From the NCBI GenBank assembly GCA_003255025.1, contig QANY01002235.1, positions 1,270,260 to 1,334,259 on the forward strand: a stretch of 64,000 nt of DNA. Reading direction: 5' to 3'. Under the pieces are notes generated by a model. The model did no database searches. It was not told the origin of the DNA and was given only the letters and a program-made list of their open reading frames with translations. Each line of letters opens with the position of its first letter. The first letter of the stretch is position 1. Both the position numbers and the translations under genes were made by a program. Below, in pieces: positions 1-11,609 of this stretch. The stretch is from Datisca glomerata. Lineage: Eukaryota; Streptophyta; Magnoliopsida; Cucurbitales; Datiscaceae.

Positions 1-1182
1 ATATGAATTGTTTCATTATTCGTTATTTTTTGGTCTTTTCGTTGCATTCACTTACAACAAGAAACAACCACCAGCATTTGGTGCAGCACCTGCATTTTGG
101 TGCATTCTTCTTTCTTTCTTTCTTTGGTCTTTTGTTCCGTCATATTCCTAATGACTTATCCAATTACAACGTATTAACCGTGAATGCACCTTTCTATTAT
201 CAAATCTCAGGGACATGGTCTAATCATGAGCTGGACCGATCGATATACCAATAATCAAGTTTTCAGTCAACTGGTGGAATACATCGCATCAACTTGGTCG
301 TATTCAAAGGATCTCTCAAGAGTAAAAATCTCTCTCCCATTCTTTTGGCATCACAACCTATTCTATTCTCTACTCTCTACCAGCTTCTGAAACAAGATCG
401 GATTGGTGAACAGGATGCTTCCTCTCCTCGGCTCACTTCAATACCTTTAGAGAAAACAGTTCCAGCAGAAGATAAAGAAGACTCTCTGATGGCACTTGCT
501 TTTCTAACTGTAACGGGATCTGATTCTTTATAATAGCTACCACCTCTTCTTCACATAAAACCATTCGTTTAGAGTCGAATGTCAGATGCAAAGCCCCGCA
601 CCTCATTAAGATCATATTGGCATACTTTCCCAAAAAAAAAAGAGCAGACCCTACTGAAGACGAGAGTGAGGTACAACAAGGCCATTTCTGTCCACTACTC
701 TTCTCACGAAGCCGTACGTGGACGTTACCGCTCATACAGCTCCCAGCCAGCAAACAGTTAGTCTTCCTCTACAAAGAATGAATCAACATCAAATAGAGGA
801 ATTAGGTTTTGATTTTCAGCAAGAACATGATAAGAGCATCCCTTTCGACACTTTGAGCTCAATTATATGTTTTGTTTCTGATATTGTTTATATCATGTGA
901 TAAGTACATGAATGAATGAAGAATGCTAATGGGATTTGTCTTTAACAAGGACAATAATGTTAGACTATTATGTGATTCTCACTTATAAATCATGTTAGGT
1001 GAAGGTTGATGTTGTGGTATGTGGAAGGGAGTATGTCGATTAATGATGTACAACCGCCATGACTCATATTAATTTTTACTTAATGATGATATTATGTTAT
1101 CACCATTGAATTGGGAATTTTAGTTTTATACTATGCGCATTATGTTTTTCCATTAAATCATAAAAGAAATGTTGTATAGGCC
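1..1182. other. Intergenic DNA with unrecognised ORF remnants
   Basis: No gene could be named here. The best candidate is a plus-strand open frame at 294-533 whose translation has protein-like composition (a stretch reading LFSTLYQLLKQDRIGEQD near its middle). It has no identifiable exon partners, and the frame is lost just downstream. The part from about 900 to 1182 is AT-rich and lies directly before a copia-type polypurine tract, so it may be the 3' untranslated end of a decayed copia element. An open frame on the minus strand (433-753) matches nothing I recognise. Confidence 0.3.
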
Positions 1183-1503
1183 AAGTGGGAGAATGTAAGA
1201 TTTATTTGGCCTTATACAAATAATAGATAAGTAATATAGTTTAATAGAATTAATTAACTAAATCATATTGGTTGATTATGTGAGACGTGGTTACTTTGAA
1301 GTAAATAGCCACAATCTAATGGGAAAAAACTACCACCTTGATGGAATGTGTCTATAAATTATATCCCCTTAGAATTTGCTACTCTCTCAACCCTAATTAA
1401 GACTCATTTACACAATCACTAAATGTGCTTGAAGTTCTAATGATAAAGAAGGAGAAATCAATTATACATCAAATGATTCAACAAGAAGTAAATAGGTTCT
1501 ACA
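1183..1503 (+). mobile_element. Ty1/copia 3' LTR remnant (solo or end fragment)
   Basis: A purine-rich tract AAGTGGGAGAA at 1183-1193 is followed at 1194 by TGTAAGATTTATTTGG. This is the usual arrangement of a copia polypurine tract followed by the TG that opens the LTR. A TATA-like TCTATAAATTATA lies at 1351. The right border is uncertain; an end at CTACA (1503) is possible. No primer binding site follows, so this is probably the 3' LTR of an element whose body has decayed, in plus orientation, opposite to most other retroelements in the window. Confidence 0.5.
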
Positions 1504-3040
1504 ATGGCTAACGGTATGTTCTCTATAACTATGTAATGTGATCATGAAATTTTAAAGATCTAAACAAAGCATTTTATGCATAATTAATTAGTCGCATGAT
1601 AAATAAGAAAACTTATATCTCTCACATAAACTATTTGTTTCAATATTCTCCATCTCCCCTTTCTCTTACCATTTTTATATTTGATTTCACAATAGTAATT
1701 TTTATGTTGAAATATAATGAATTCACTATATTATTTGTCATTTGTTTTACTCAAATTATTTGTTTACTCGAATTATTTTTTCATGGTTGTATGTATATAT
1801 GTTCCATACCTCCACATGAAAAAAATTTATGAGCAAATTAGAAACATCATGGGTCGAGACGCGTGCATGTGATGCTTGACTAGTAGATTAAAGTATGTAT
1901 ATAGCTAAAGGGATCTGTTGTTAATAAGTAATATTATTATCTAAATTAAATTAATTATTTGATAATTACTATAATTATATAAAAGAAAAAAATTAAAGTA
2001 CGTAAACATTTCTATATTTTGGATGAGATGGTTAAGTTATTACGTAAAAGAAAAACTAAATTGTAACATTGATTACTGGTACATTATTTTTATATCATTA
2101 ATTTTGTTATGAAAAAATATATTTAAGATGGCTATAACTAAAAAATCATATAATGGTTTTTTTGTTTAAAGAATCAATGTCCATTAACTTGCAAACAACT
2201 TGTCAATTTTGGTTTTTTTTTATTTCTGAAATAATGCATATTACACTTTCTTGAACCTTATGCTTTCATATTCATTATCCCAAACTCTTTGTATTAATGC
2301 AACATTTCTTTCATAAAGGCTAGCTTATTCTAATCCATCCCCATATGTAAATTAGTCCAACTTTAATTTTCACTCTTTGTACCGACGTTTCTACCAATAT
2401 CTACTGGTGATTTTTTATGGATGCTGTCAAAGAGAGTGGTATGTGGATAGTGTCATTTCAGTGATCATGTCATTTAAAAAAATCGAAACATTTTAAATAT
2501 TTCAGTATTTCAGTGTTTCACTTCGGATAAAAATTCTAATCATCTAAAATAATGTTATAAAATTTATTATATATAATATAATTAAAAAAAATTGAATAAA
2601 AAAAATACTACATTCATTTTAATACTTAAAGAATAAATCTTGAATGCAAATAAAATCAATTCCATTACACAATAGCTAACATTCTAGTCACAAACTATTC
2701 AGCATGCCCAAAAAGCACCAAAAGTAATGAGTAGATTCTAGTGTGTGGTTAGTCCATTAGTTCAGATAATGGTGACCATTTTTTATATGCTTATCCTGTA
2801 TGAGCAATTATGTCTTGGAAGGTAAAAAAAACAAAAAAGAAATTTGCTTTCTTTCTCAGATATTTATACAAAAAGTATGCAATCGATTTATTTATTTTAA
2901 AATAATGCAGTGTATTGGGATCGATAATTGTAATAATAGGACTGCACATACTTCTGTTGAGGAAGAAGAAAGAAATAAAGAATTGTGGAGCAGCCACAGG
3001 TCATTCGTTCCTAATTAAGAAATAAGATAGATTTAGGCTG
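1504..3040. other. AT-rich intergenic DNA
   Basis: Long A and T runs and short open frames only. I see no protein family, RNA gene or bounded repeat. Confidence 0.6.
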
Positions 3041-3410
3041 AAACACTTCATAATTTGTGCAGGGGACCGTCGAAGACTGCAGAAGCTTGGGTTTTGGTCA
3101 TAGTTGGGGTGGGATTAAATGATTCAAAGGAGAATTAATGGCCATTGGGTAATTTGGGTTGGGTTGGGACTCGGGAGGGCTGTTCCGTTATTTTACATTT
3201 GTCTCCCATTCTGGGCGAAACATGAAGATTTCGACACGAACACGTTCCGGCCGAAACAGTCCGGAATTTCATCTGAAAAATTTCACACCACTTACCGATT
3301 CGCTTCACTGTCAGAATCAGAATATTCCATCCGGAACAGAATGATTTTGGTAACCATGTGAAATGGGAACTGACACTTTGTGTGTGTTTGGTTTTGGGTT
3401 TTTTCACGCA

Positions 3411-3653
3411 ACCTGCGTTTATAGTTTTTTTTCTTCTACGATGTTAAAGTTTATTTTCTCCTACGACGTTTTAAATACTACCATCGTGAGATATAACAGA
3501 TATATTTCTACCATGTTATAAAAAAAATTACCGTCGTGCATAAAGAATGATTTACGACGGTAATAATTTATTGGTGAAATTATGATATTAATAAAACGAA
3601 CCGTTGTGTATATGTTTTACCTATCATCATTAAATGCCAAATTTCTAGTAGTG
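3411..3653 (-). mobile_element. CACTA transposon terminal fragment
   Basis: Read on the minus strand, the sequence starts at 3653 with CACTACTAGAAA, a typical plant En/Spm (CACTA) terminal inverted repeat. The inner 230 bases hold several short ACGACGGT/ACCGTCGT-like motifs in both orientations (for example near 3465, 3521 and 3545), as expected of CACTA subterminal repeats. A matching opposite end was not found, so this is a fragment or a heavily decayed non-autonomous copy. It is unrelated in terminus and subterminal motif to the larger CACTA element at 37635-42287. Confidence 0.6.
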
Positions 3654-4029
3654 TACGTTGTCCAATGTAGAAAACATCCAAACTAAGTGTCCGGAATATC
3701 GACAACCCTCACAGTAGTCGAAATGAGATGAGCCACAACTGAAAATTTATTACAAAATTCGACAGGAAGATGCCAAACACCATCAGAAGTAAGAAAATCA
3801 GAAACAAGCAAATTTAAATTACATATCACTATCGGGATTTGCAGAAAATCAATCAATGAGCTGTCTAACTAATTATCTTACCAGAATTATAAGTTTGAGT
3901 GTGTTCCAATAATTCATTTGCACTAAAAAAAATTGAAGTAATCTGAACGAAAAACAGACCAAATAGATAAAGAAATATAATAACGACGACCATGAATCAA
4001 AAGAGAAGAGTATCTTGTATGAAGGTACA
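3654..4029. other. Intergenic DNA
   Basis: No gene seen. The segment lies between the CACTA end and the LINE remnant and could be 3' sequence of either, but nothing in it proves that. Confidence 0.4.
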
Positions 4030-4480
4030 CATAAACAAAAAGATCAGAAGTTATAAGCTTCCATGTAAACTTTATCAACAAAGCATGATTCATAGTACTC
4101 AAGTTTTAATTCGAAGACCTCAGAGAGAAGTTGGATGACAACAATTATTCCAAGCCACAGTCACAGAATTGCACTGATCCACCAAGTCCGTCCAAATAAA
4201 GTTACGAATAGCCTGATTTAATTTTTTTTTCAATAAACTCTCAGGCCATTTATAAATCATGAAAGAGTGAAGGAACATAAAGTGAATCACATAGTTAACT
4301 AAACAAAAGCGACTAGCAAGAGAAAGAGTCTTTCCCATCCAGGAATACATCCCGTCAATAATACAATCTGCAATATTCTGAAGGTGAGAGATTTTTGGAG
4401 AACCAATAAAAAGAGAAACACGCAAATAAGTAAAAAGAAGAGACCCCCTTACGCATGCCAATTAGAGACAAAAGAGCTTC
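4030..4480 (-). pseudogene. LINE (L1-type) reverse transcriptase C-terminal remnant
   Basis: The minus-strand frame at 4120-4461 encodes 113 residues resembling the thumb and post-RT region of plant L1-type LINE ORF2: a YLRVSLFIGSPKISHLQ block, then SLASRFCLVNYVIH, then YKWPESLLKKKLNQAIRNFI and a W-x-x-CC segment. In intact LINEs this follows the RT catalytic core, and the zinc-binding C-terminus comes after it. Here the frame stops at 4120, but recognisable residues continue in broken form to about 4030. The RT catalytic core, endonuclease and poly(A) tail are absent, so it is a dead internal fragment. Confidence 0.7.
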
Positions 4481-5218
4481 TTGTCATAACTCTCAATATT
4501 AAGAGCACTCATAATGTAATAAAATGAGTTATGATTTTTAAAAGATAATACCTTTACTGAAAATCAAATTTTAGTTCATTCAATGCATTTCAAATGCACT
4601 AGTACATTAACTAGGTACCACACCTAATAACAAAGGTAAGTCACTCTAAATAATAGGGTTAATGTACCATGTCTTTTCTTAATAAAGTGTCCAAGTTCAC
4701 TAGACTGTGAAAATAAATATTTACAAGTCATAAAAAACTATTGATTAAATGATTTATTCACATGAACTAAACTTCATATGACACATAAATCAAATATTAT
4801 TATACTTATGGACATTTTAGAATAATACATTATAAATTATATAAAAATAAACTATTTACTATTAATCAAAATTAAATTTTTTAATAAATATAATAGAATT
4901 TCAGTGATTTTTAAGTGACAAACCTAACATCAAAACATGACCGTGATCAAGTTATTGAGATCTAAATCTTCGCATTAACCATGGTATAAAACATTAAAAA
5001 TCAATACGATACAATAGGAACATTTATCGAAACATCTCATGAATAACATATGAAAAGTTCAACCGTTACCATACAGTATCTTTGGAAATGGAAGGGTTGA
5101 AAAACAAAATTAATTACATTTGAACAATAGTTGATACAAAGCTAATGGACATAACTTATTGTTGCTTAGAAAACAATCTTAAGGACTCTAAATACAGTTT
5201 TGGCTGACCCTTCTTTAT
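4481..5218. other. AT-rich DNA downstream of the At4g15545-like gene
   Basis: No coding signal. It includes the 3' flank of the minus-strand gene. An AATAAA hexamer (minus strand) lies within the first ten bases after the stop codon, which is too close to the stop to be the obvious polyadenylation signal. Confidence 0.45.
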
Positions 5219-8200
5219 TTAATGGGCGTTGCGAGTAATCAATCCTTCAAAGATAGCATAAAGGTCTTTGTTATCTGGGCCAAATATCTCATCAGCCTTT
5301 TGAAGAGTCTCCTGAAATATTCCACATAAATTGCTATGTGAAGACCCAAAAAAAAAATAGAAACATGAGAGTCGCTAGAGAGAGAGAGTGAGAGAGAGAG
5401 AGAGAGAGACCTCTTTTGTCTGCTTGTGGGCGTTCAGCTCCTTGACATTAGCCAAAAATGCACCAAACTGCTCATAAGATAAACGACTCCTAAGGAGCAT
5501 CAAGAGGATAAATCAGATAAGAAATCAGAAAGAAAATGTAGGTTCTAACTGGCAAGAAAAAATAGCATTTAGAATATCTATCGGAGCAAAAAGAGTATAA
5601 GACACAAATAAGAATAGGATACTGAGGAAATAACTATAGAGAGTAATATGAAAATTACGAAATGCTCCAGTTATCCCACAAGACATTAAATATGGTGGTG
5701 TTGACATTCTAATCATTGATCGAGACAGGAATGGCAGAAATATGGTTTTCTAGAAGGGTTCAAATTAAATGACTTGAGAAACTAAGATCTATCAGTGTCT
5801 TTACCTTACTTGACGGAAGAATTCCTTTCCATCAACCCGAGTTCGTCCTAAAAGAGATAAATGAAAGAGTTACCATCACAAAAAAAAAGCATATCAAGTA
5901 CATACCAGATAATTTCACAATCAAATTTACAGAGTAGTACACCGCCATGGAGGATCCCATGTGAGTGAACTGCAAGTCTTAATTAGTTCAGTTCTGCACA
6001 TAATACTAGGTCCGCATAAGTTCGTATCATGAAAATCAACACCACCATATCAGCCCCCTCCCACCTCGGAAGAAAATTGCAAAAAGAAAGGGAAGTAACA
6101 GAGAAAATCTTAATCTCTCTGCTTTGTTACTAGCACTAACTACTAATATAACCAATACTCAGCATATACTATCACTAACTACTAATATGAAACTAATTCT
6201 TTAATTCTAGGACATCTGGAAGAACACTTCATGCACTTGTTCAGCATTGTGCTGGCGAGAAAAGATGGTATGATATCAATTTTCAAAATTTCAATAAGCC
6301 GCAATGCAGTCTTATTGAGTCAGGCATCATATTTCTGATGAGTAAATCAACTAACTTGCAGACATCCAAATTTAAAACTTGCATGATAAAAATTAATTGG
6401 TTGGTTCGTTGAACATGGACAACCGTAATGGACACTGAAAGTAGGTACTCTGATTTTAAGAACTCACTGGAAGTTCCAAAAAGTTGTAAGAGCATGAAGA
6501 TAGAAGCAAAAAATGGCCACACTTCAACGTAAAAAAGACACCACATTTTGCCCCTAATTGAACTCGATATAATAATTTAAGAGGAAAAAGTATTTCAGGG
6601 CTAACCGGTATGCGATCCCGAATCATAGCTTGAAATGGAATGGTGGCTTGAGGGCACAGAAGAAAAGATACCCCTTGAAGTAGAAAACGACATAGAATGT
6701 CGTCTTGGGGACACAGGTTTGGATGTCTTTGTTGGGGATACTGATGCGGATAGAACAGGAGGGGAACCAGGAGGTGTAAGCCGAGGTGTGCTAGTCTGGG
6801 ATGCCAGTAGGAGACCATGAGATATGCGAGGTCGTGAACTTGAGGTTACTGCAAGAAAAGAAGAAAAGAAAACCATTGTTAGGATATTAACTGTTTTCCG
6901 CTATGTTTGTATCCTTTTAGGGCATAACCCAAAAATTTTCCATTAGTGTTTTAAACATCCATGTTAATAATTGCCCACATAGTTAGTCATATTGCATATC
7001 TGAAGCACCTGACATACCAAAATTACCCACCATATAAAATCGTATATAGGCACTTACCATCTATCTCACGATCTTCTCCAAGTGAGTTGCCTATTTCAGA
7101 GTTCTGGCTCTGGACTGAAGAATATCTAGAAGGTGGTAATGTTATATCATCTTCTGAAACAATTTGCACAGGAAAATGAAAGAACGTTATTATGGTGTCT
7201 TTTTCATCAGTAAAAGTACCATCAAAATTATATGCCTGAATGATGTATAATGCAAAGTTCTGATTAGGTTATCATCATATGATAGTTAGGAACTCTGAAC
7301 AAAACTGCATTACTGAGCTAATAATTTTAACAAATTTAACAAGATTTATCTCATTATGAAAGCTATAGAAAAAAGGTTCCTAAAATAGTTTAAGAAGCTG
7401 CCTGCTTACTTTTTGACCCAAATATTCACTCCACACTAGGGGTCCACTAATAACGAGTTTTATGCACTTTGCTAAGGGAAGGGCAGCTAAAAAATTTCGA
7501 CATCATCTATCTGTCTTTAATCATGCTATGCATCTTTAACCATGCTATGCAAGTATGCGTGATGGAAGAAGTGACAATAGAATCAATATGCAGCTGAAAA
7601 AGGACCTCCAATTTGAGAAGCAGAGGACAAACTAGCTTGGCTTTGAATTTTAGCAACAACATCAGAAGCTCCTGCCTGCAGCGTACAGCAGCAAAGCATA
7701 AAATAGTTGAATTTCGTGTCCCCAAAACAAGAGGCATGTATTAAGCTATTTCATAAAGCTAGACATATAAGTCTTTTAATGTCGAGAAATTCGTGCACAT
7801 TTAGAAAGATTTCTTACCGCATTATCATCTTCCTCTTTAAGTGACTGCATAAGCGTCTTTCTGAATACTTCCAACTGAAAGTGCAAAACAAGAAAACTCT
7901 CTCATTATATTTCTGTCATCTGTGGAACAAAAACAGCGGTCCTTGACTGCCTCATGAGGCCGCAAGTCTAAACAACTCCTTTGTAGTTCTAAACCTTCGC
8001 AGTTTTTGCAATTTGATCCCAAAAGCAATTAAACTTTCCATATATCGCAGCGAATTTATAATTGAAACTTTAAATAAAAATAATAATTAAGACTTCGAAA
8101 TTTGACGCGCAAATTCATGTAGAGGACTCAATCAAAGTTGAAAAGCAAGCACACCAAAGTTAATCAAAATGATAAGCTTCTCCAAACCCATAATGGTAAG

Positions 8201-8673
8201 TAAATAAGATAGAAAAAATTCAGTTACCTTTGCAACATCTCTATTGAGCTTCTTCACGGTGTTAGACAGCGAGGCGTTATCTTTTAACAAGGTCTCCTGC
8301 AATATTAATTCAGAGCCAAGTAAACAAATTAAAGTTGAACTCAATTGAACCACGCAAGGCCATCCTATTGAAGCAAGGCCAAACGGACTCGAACCTTCTC
8401 CTCCTCGGCACGAACAAGTTTATCGGCGGTGTCGGAGAGGGAGGCGTCAAGAGATTCAATCTGGGATTGAAGCTCGGCAATGAGCTCCTCCTTCTCGACA
8501 AGCTTGGCGCGCAAGGATGAGGACTCGGATTCAAGAGCAGAGACACGTGTGGAGAGAGCAATGGAAGTGATTTTGCGGGCCACATCGAGTTGCTCGAAGG
8601 GATCAGACGGTAAAACCTCCAATACTCCATCGGGAAGATCGAAGTACGAACCACCCGATTCCTTCGCATGCAT
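5219..8673 (-). CDS. At4g15545-like coiled-coil protein, nine exons, 342 aa
   Basis: Exons in transcript order: 8673-8395, 8296-8228, 7874-7818, 7675-7606, 7153-7058, 6848-6606, 5847-5805, 5489-5411, 5311-5219. All junctions are GT-AG and phases agree, giving 1029 nt and 342 residues, close to the Arabidopsis protein. The start is the first ATG of a frame that reads directly into the conserved N-terminus (YFDLPDGVLEVLPSDPFEQL, residues ~10-29). Residues ~40-130 form a predicted coiled coil (LVEKEELIAELQSQI; NTVKKLNRDVAKLEVFRKTL). Residues ~190-270 are Ser/Pro-rich and basic (TPPGSPPVLSASVSP, SPRRHSMSFSTSRG), likely disordered and phosphorylated. Residues ~275-342 form the conserved C-terminal block (RLSYEQFGAFLANVKELN; ADEIFGPDNKDLYAIFEGL). 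No signal peptide or membrane segment. The family is conserved in land plants, but I cannot state a proven function. The main uncertainty is exon 4, the least conserved part. Confidence 0.9.
5377..5409. repeat. (GA)n microsatellite in intron 8
   Basis: Near-perfect GA repeat with one T interruption. On the gene's strand it is a (TC)n tract that starts with the GT of the intron 8 donor (exon 8 ends at 5411), so intron positions +3 onward are microsatellite. Confidence 0.9.
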
Positions 8674-8950
8674 TTCTACTTCTCTCTCTTTCTCTCCCCC
8701 GCGTCTACTCTTTTATTTTCTTAATATTATTATCTTCTTTCTTTCTTTTTTTATTCAGAGAGAGTAGAGCGAGTAAAATTGTTAATAAAGAAGAAGACAA
8801 ATGGAGAAGATGGATTGGATAGATAAAGGGAAGAGTGAGGGCGAGAGTTTTTCACGTCTAATGGGAAAACATGTGGTTTGTAGCAAACAAAAGTTTGTAG
8901 ATGGATTGTGTAATGCTGCCTCTGTCATCAGCCTTCACTATTTATCATCA
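8674..8950 (-). promoter_or_regulatory. 5' leader and promoter region of the At4g15545-like gene
   Basis: Directly upstream of the ATG, the minus strand is purine-rich (GAGAGAAAGAGAGAGAAGTAG and similar), typical of plant 5' leaders. No well-placed TATA box stands out, so the transcription start is not assigned. Confidence 0.35.
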
Positions 8951-8964
8951 CACATATTATATAA

Positions 8965-9445
8965 TAAAATATAGGAACAAAACTAAAACCAGTCCATAAA
9001 CTTTCATCCATTAATAATTTATATCAATGATCTTTAAAATAAGTAACTGTACTCTATAAATTTTTAAAATAAGTAAATTCACTCAATCTCCATTAGGGCC
9101 AGCTGTGCATTTTTTTTTTTACGATATTGCCGAATTTCAAGCCATCTCTATGTAGATCCGATTAACAGATTGCTCACCTGATTTCTCACCTGATTTCACA
9201 TATAGATTGTTGTGTAATTGCTGCTTCTTAGTGAGCTTCTTTGGCATCTTCCTAATTTCACCATTGTCGTATGCTCCAAGCTCCAAATGGTCTTAATGGA
9301 GATGGGTCAAGCATTCAAAAATAAACGGAAATGAATAAATTTACCTATATTTGAAAGTTTATGGAAAAAACTAATCATTTTAAAGTTTATGGGTAGAAAT
9401 TAAGATCGACAAAAGTTTGTGAATATGATTTAAATCTAATGCTAA
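8965..9445. repeat. MITE-like degenerate inverted repeat
   Basis: The left part holds repeated blocks such as CCATAAACTTTCAT and ATCTTTAAAATAAG. The right part holds their inverse forms (GAAAGTTTATGG, CATTTTAAAGTTTATGGG, CAAAAGTTTGTG). This gives two diverged arms facing each other over about 480 bases, as in an old MITE. Exact termini and target duplication could not be defined. Confidence 0.4.
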
Positions 9446-10379
9446 AGTATATTTTAGACTAAAATATATTATATCAAACCCTAAAATTTGTCTTTGCTTT
9501 AGATTTAACCGTTAACTTATAGATCGTGGTAATTAACATCATTTAACAACGTGATAAGAATGCAGTCCATTTATGCAAAACAACGTTAGTTTTCATATTT
9601 GAAGTGTATGAAAACGAAAGCTTTCATATAAGGAGTATATAGACCGGTGTCTTGTCCTATTGATTGCCACCATAAGGTAAAGAGAGAAAGTGATGGGAAA
9701 ACCTAGCGCCCAATATCTGCATCATGGCGACATTCTAGGTACACTTCGCTCGTTTTATTAATTTTTTAATTGTTGTATTCTTGTATCTAGTACGAAATAA
9801 AGATTCAACATGTCATATCTGAGCATGGCTTATGTTAAATCTAGAATCTTAACATTGATACACAAATGGACGACTTTCTTAAACAAATTATTTTTGAAAA
9901 TTAATTTTCAAGTCATTACAGTAGAAAGTTAGCATCAATGAATATTTTTCTATGTGTGTAGAACTAATATGGGTGTAGACCTTTATCATAAATACTAGTT
10001 CTCAAAACATGTGTTGCACGAGATAAATCAAACAATAAAAAATCAAGTAAAATAATGTCTCTAGGCATATATTGTTGGGAATAATACTCTTTACGCATGC
10101 GATGTAAAGACTTTATTGCTAAATAATAAGAAAAGTGGTCTTTCATTTGATGTTTATATGCATGTCTATTGGATACTTTATAGATATCATGAAAATTTCA
10201 TGAATGTTATATGTCATCTTAAACATTGTAGATAAGAGTTATATTTGTATTTAATAGTTAAGGTTATGATATTTAATTAATCAATAATTACAAGTACCTC
10301 ATTTCCATTAAGAACGAAACAAATTTATATGGATTGTTAATGTTGAGATATTGGAATTATCAATGCTAAAAATTGACCA
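9446..10379. other. AT-rich intergenic DNA
   Basis: No gene or bounded repeat was recognised. Part of it may flank the Tat LTR that follows. Confidence 0.4.
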
Positions 10380-11057
10380 TCGATTGAATTGTCACGTGTC
10401 GCACAATGAATTCAATGATCCTATAAAATGAAGAAATCGACGAAGGATTATCTCGACACTTGTGTGGTGTCAGCCTAATACACTCCAATGATCAAGTCAC
10501 TAGAATATTTTTAAAGTGGTAGTATTGAACACAGAGAGAATGCATATCATTCTCGTGAGGGGTCACCATCTATTTATAATGAAGAAATCAGGTATTTTCA
10601 GTTACAATCTTATCATTTTTAACAACCTTGAGATTGCCTCAGAGATGTTGAGATCGTGTTTCTGTTACGTCACAGAGGATGAACCCTCAGTCATCACGGT
10701 GACCTCGACCATGGTGAGCCATCGGCCGTCATCGTGACCTCGGCCATGGGGAGCCCTCGGCCATGGGGAGCCCTCGGCCATCACCGTGACCTTGTCCTTG
10801 GATGAGCCCCCGACCATCATGGTGACATCGGTCAAGGATGAGCCCTCAGTAATTATGGTGACCGCGGTAATGGATGAGCCATCGGCCATCATGGTGACCT
10901 CGTCCATTAAGGTGGCCTTGGACCTTATAGAGTTGGTCCATAATATAAAGCCTTTGGACTGGGATTTTATAGGCCTCTTATTAGAAGATGAGTATTGGGC
11001 CTTGCCTAAAATCCTTATTTGAAGTGGGCCCCAACCTAGGTGTTTTTATCCCCCACA
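10380..11057 (-). mobile_element. Tat-type Ty3/gypsy LTR (3' copy)
   Basis: Read on the minus strand, it opens at about 11057 with TGTGGGGGATAAAAACACC, passes through a GGGCCCAC block and a 36-bp minisatellite, and reaches a TATA box (TATAAATAG, near 10570) followed by a probable R/U5 region. The U3 half is clearly repeated at 34640-34878, next to Tat gag sequence. This supports its identity as the downstream LTR of the same minus-strand element. The inner (U5) border near 10380 is a guess because the other copy lacks U5. Confidence 0.6.
10673..10907 (-). repeat. 36-bp minisatellite in Tat LTR U3
   Basis: Six to seven diverged tandem copies of a 36-bp unit (consensus around GGATGAGCCCTCGGCCATCA then TGGTGACCTCGGCCAT), with two shorter truncated units near 10745-10775. 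Because 36 is divisible by three, the minus strand stays open and encodes a 12-residue repeat resembling VTMMAEGSSMDE. About two and a half copies of the same unit occur at 34640-34735. Confidence 0.85.
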
Positions 11058-11609
11058 GTTTGCCACCACTTCTTAAGCCTAGAGCGTAGTGCTGGAGTTG
11101 GGAAGTAAGTGTTGGTGGGAGCAGTGAGCTTTATCATGGTTTTGAGACTAGCTTGTCTAATTGGTTGTGAGATGTGTCCCTAGGTTGTCTGAGTTGTTAA
11201 GTGTATGACCTTGTACATGAGTGTCAGGTGTGCTTCAATGCTGGGCTAGGTTGAATGCTGAACGATGCTCGAACGCTTACGCATTGGCATGCCAAATCTG
11301 GCCTTGCAGGGTGTGGCCAGGCCGAGCGCTTGTGCTCTGCCTTCTTAGGCCTGGCTGAGCACTCAGTGAGGTCGGCCTTACTAGGTATGGCCTTCTACCT
11401 TTATATCTTTGTATTTACTTTTTGGCACTTAGAATTCTCATAAAAAAGTGTAAGAACATTCTACTTCAAAAGTTAGACAATATATTTGAACATCCTTTGA
11501 ATGCACCTTTGTATTTTCGTACATTTTGTGTTGATCACTTGATGTGAGCATATCGTAATCCTTTAACTTTTACTTTGGTGTTGAGATTTTTCTAAGACCA
11601 TCATGAGTG

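Noticed and set aside
3119..3361. Overlapping frames on both strands near a GC-richer stretch
   Set aside because: No family resemblance, no splice context, and the frames on both strands are equally open, as expected by chance.
8310..8669. Minus-strand 119-residue frame overlapping exon 1 of the At4g15545-like gene
   Set aside because: It is an alternative frame of the same exon. The frame at 8395-8673 matches the known family and splices in phase.
10673..10907. CRISPR-like array (regular ~36-bp spacing)
   Set aside because: The units are contiguous without spacers and the setting is a plant retrotransposon LTR, so it is a minisatellite.
10786..11022. Plus-strand frame with repeated DEP-S-IMVT units
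   Set aside because: It is the minisatellite of the Tat LTR read on the other strand.
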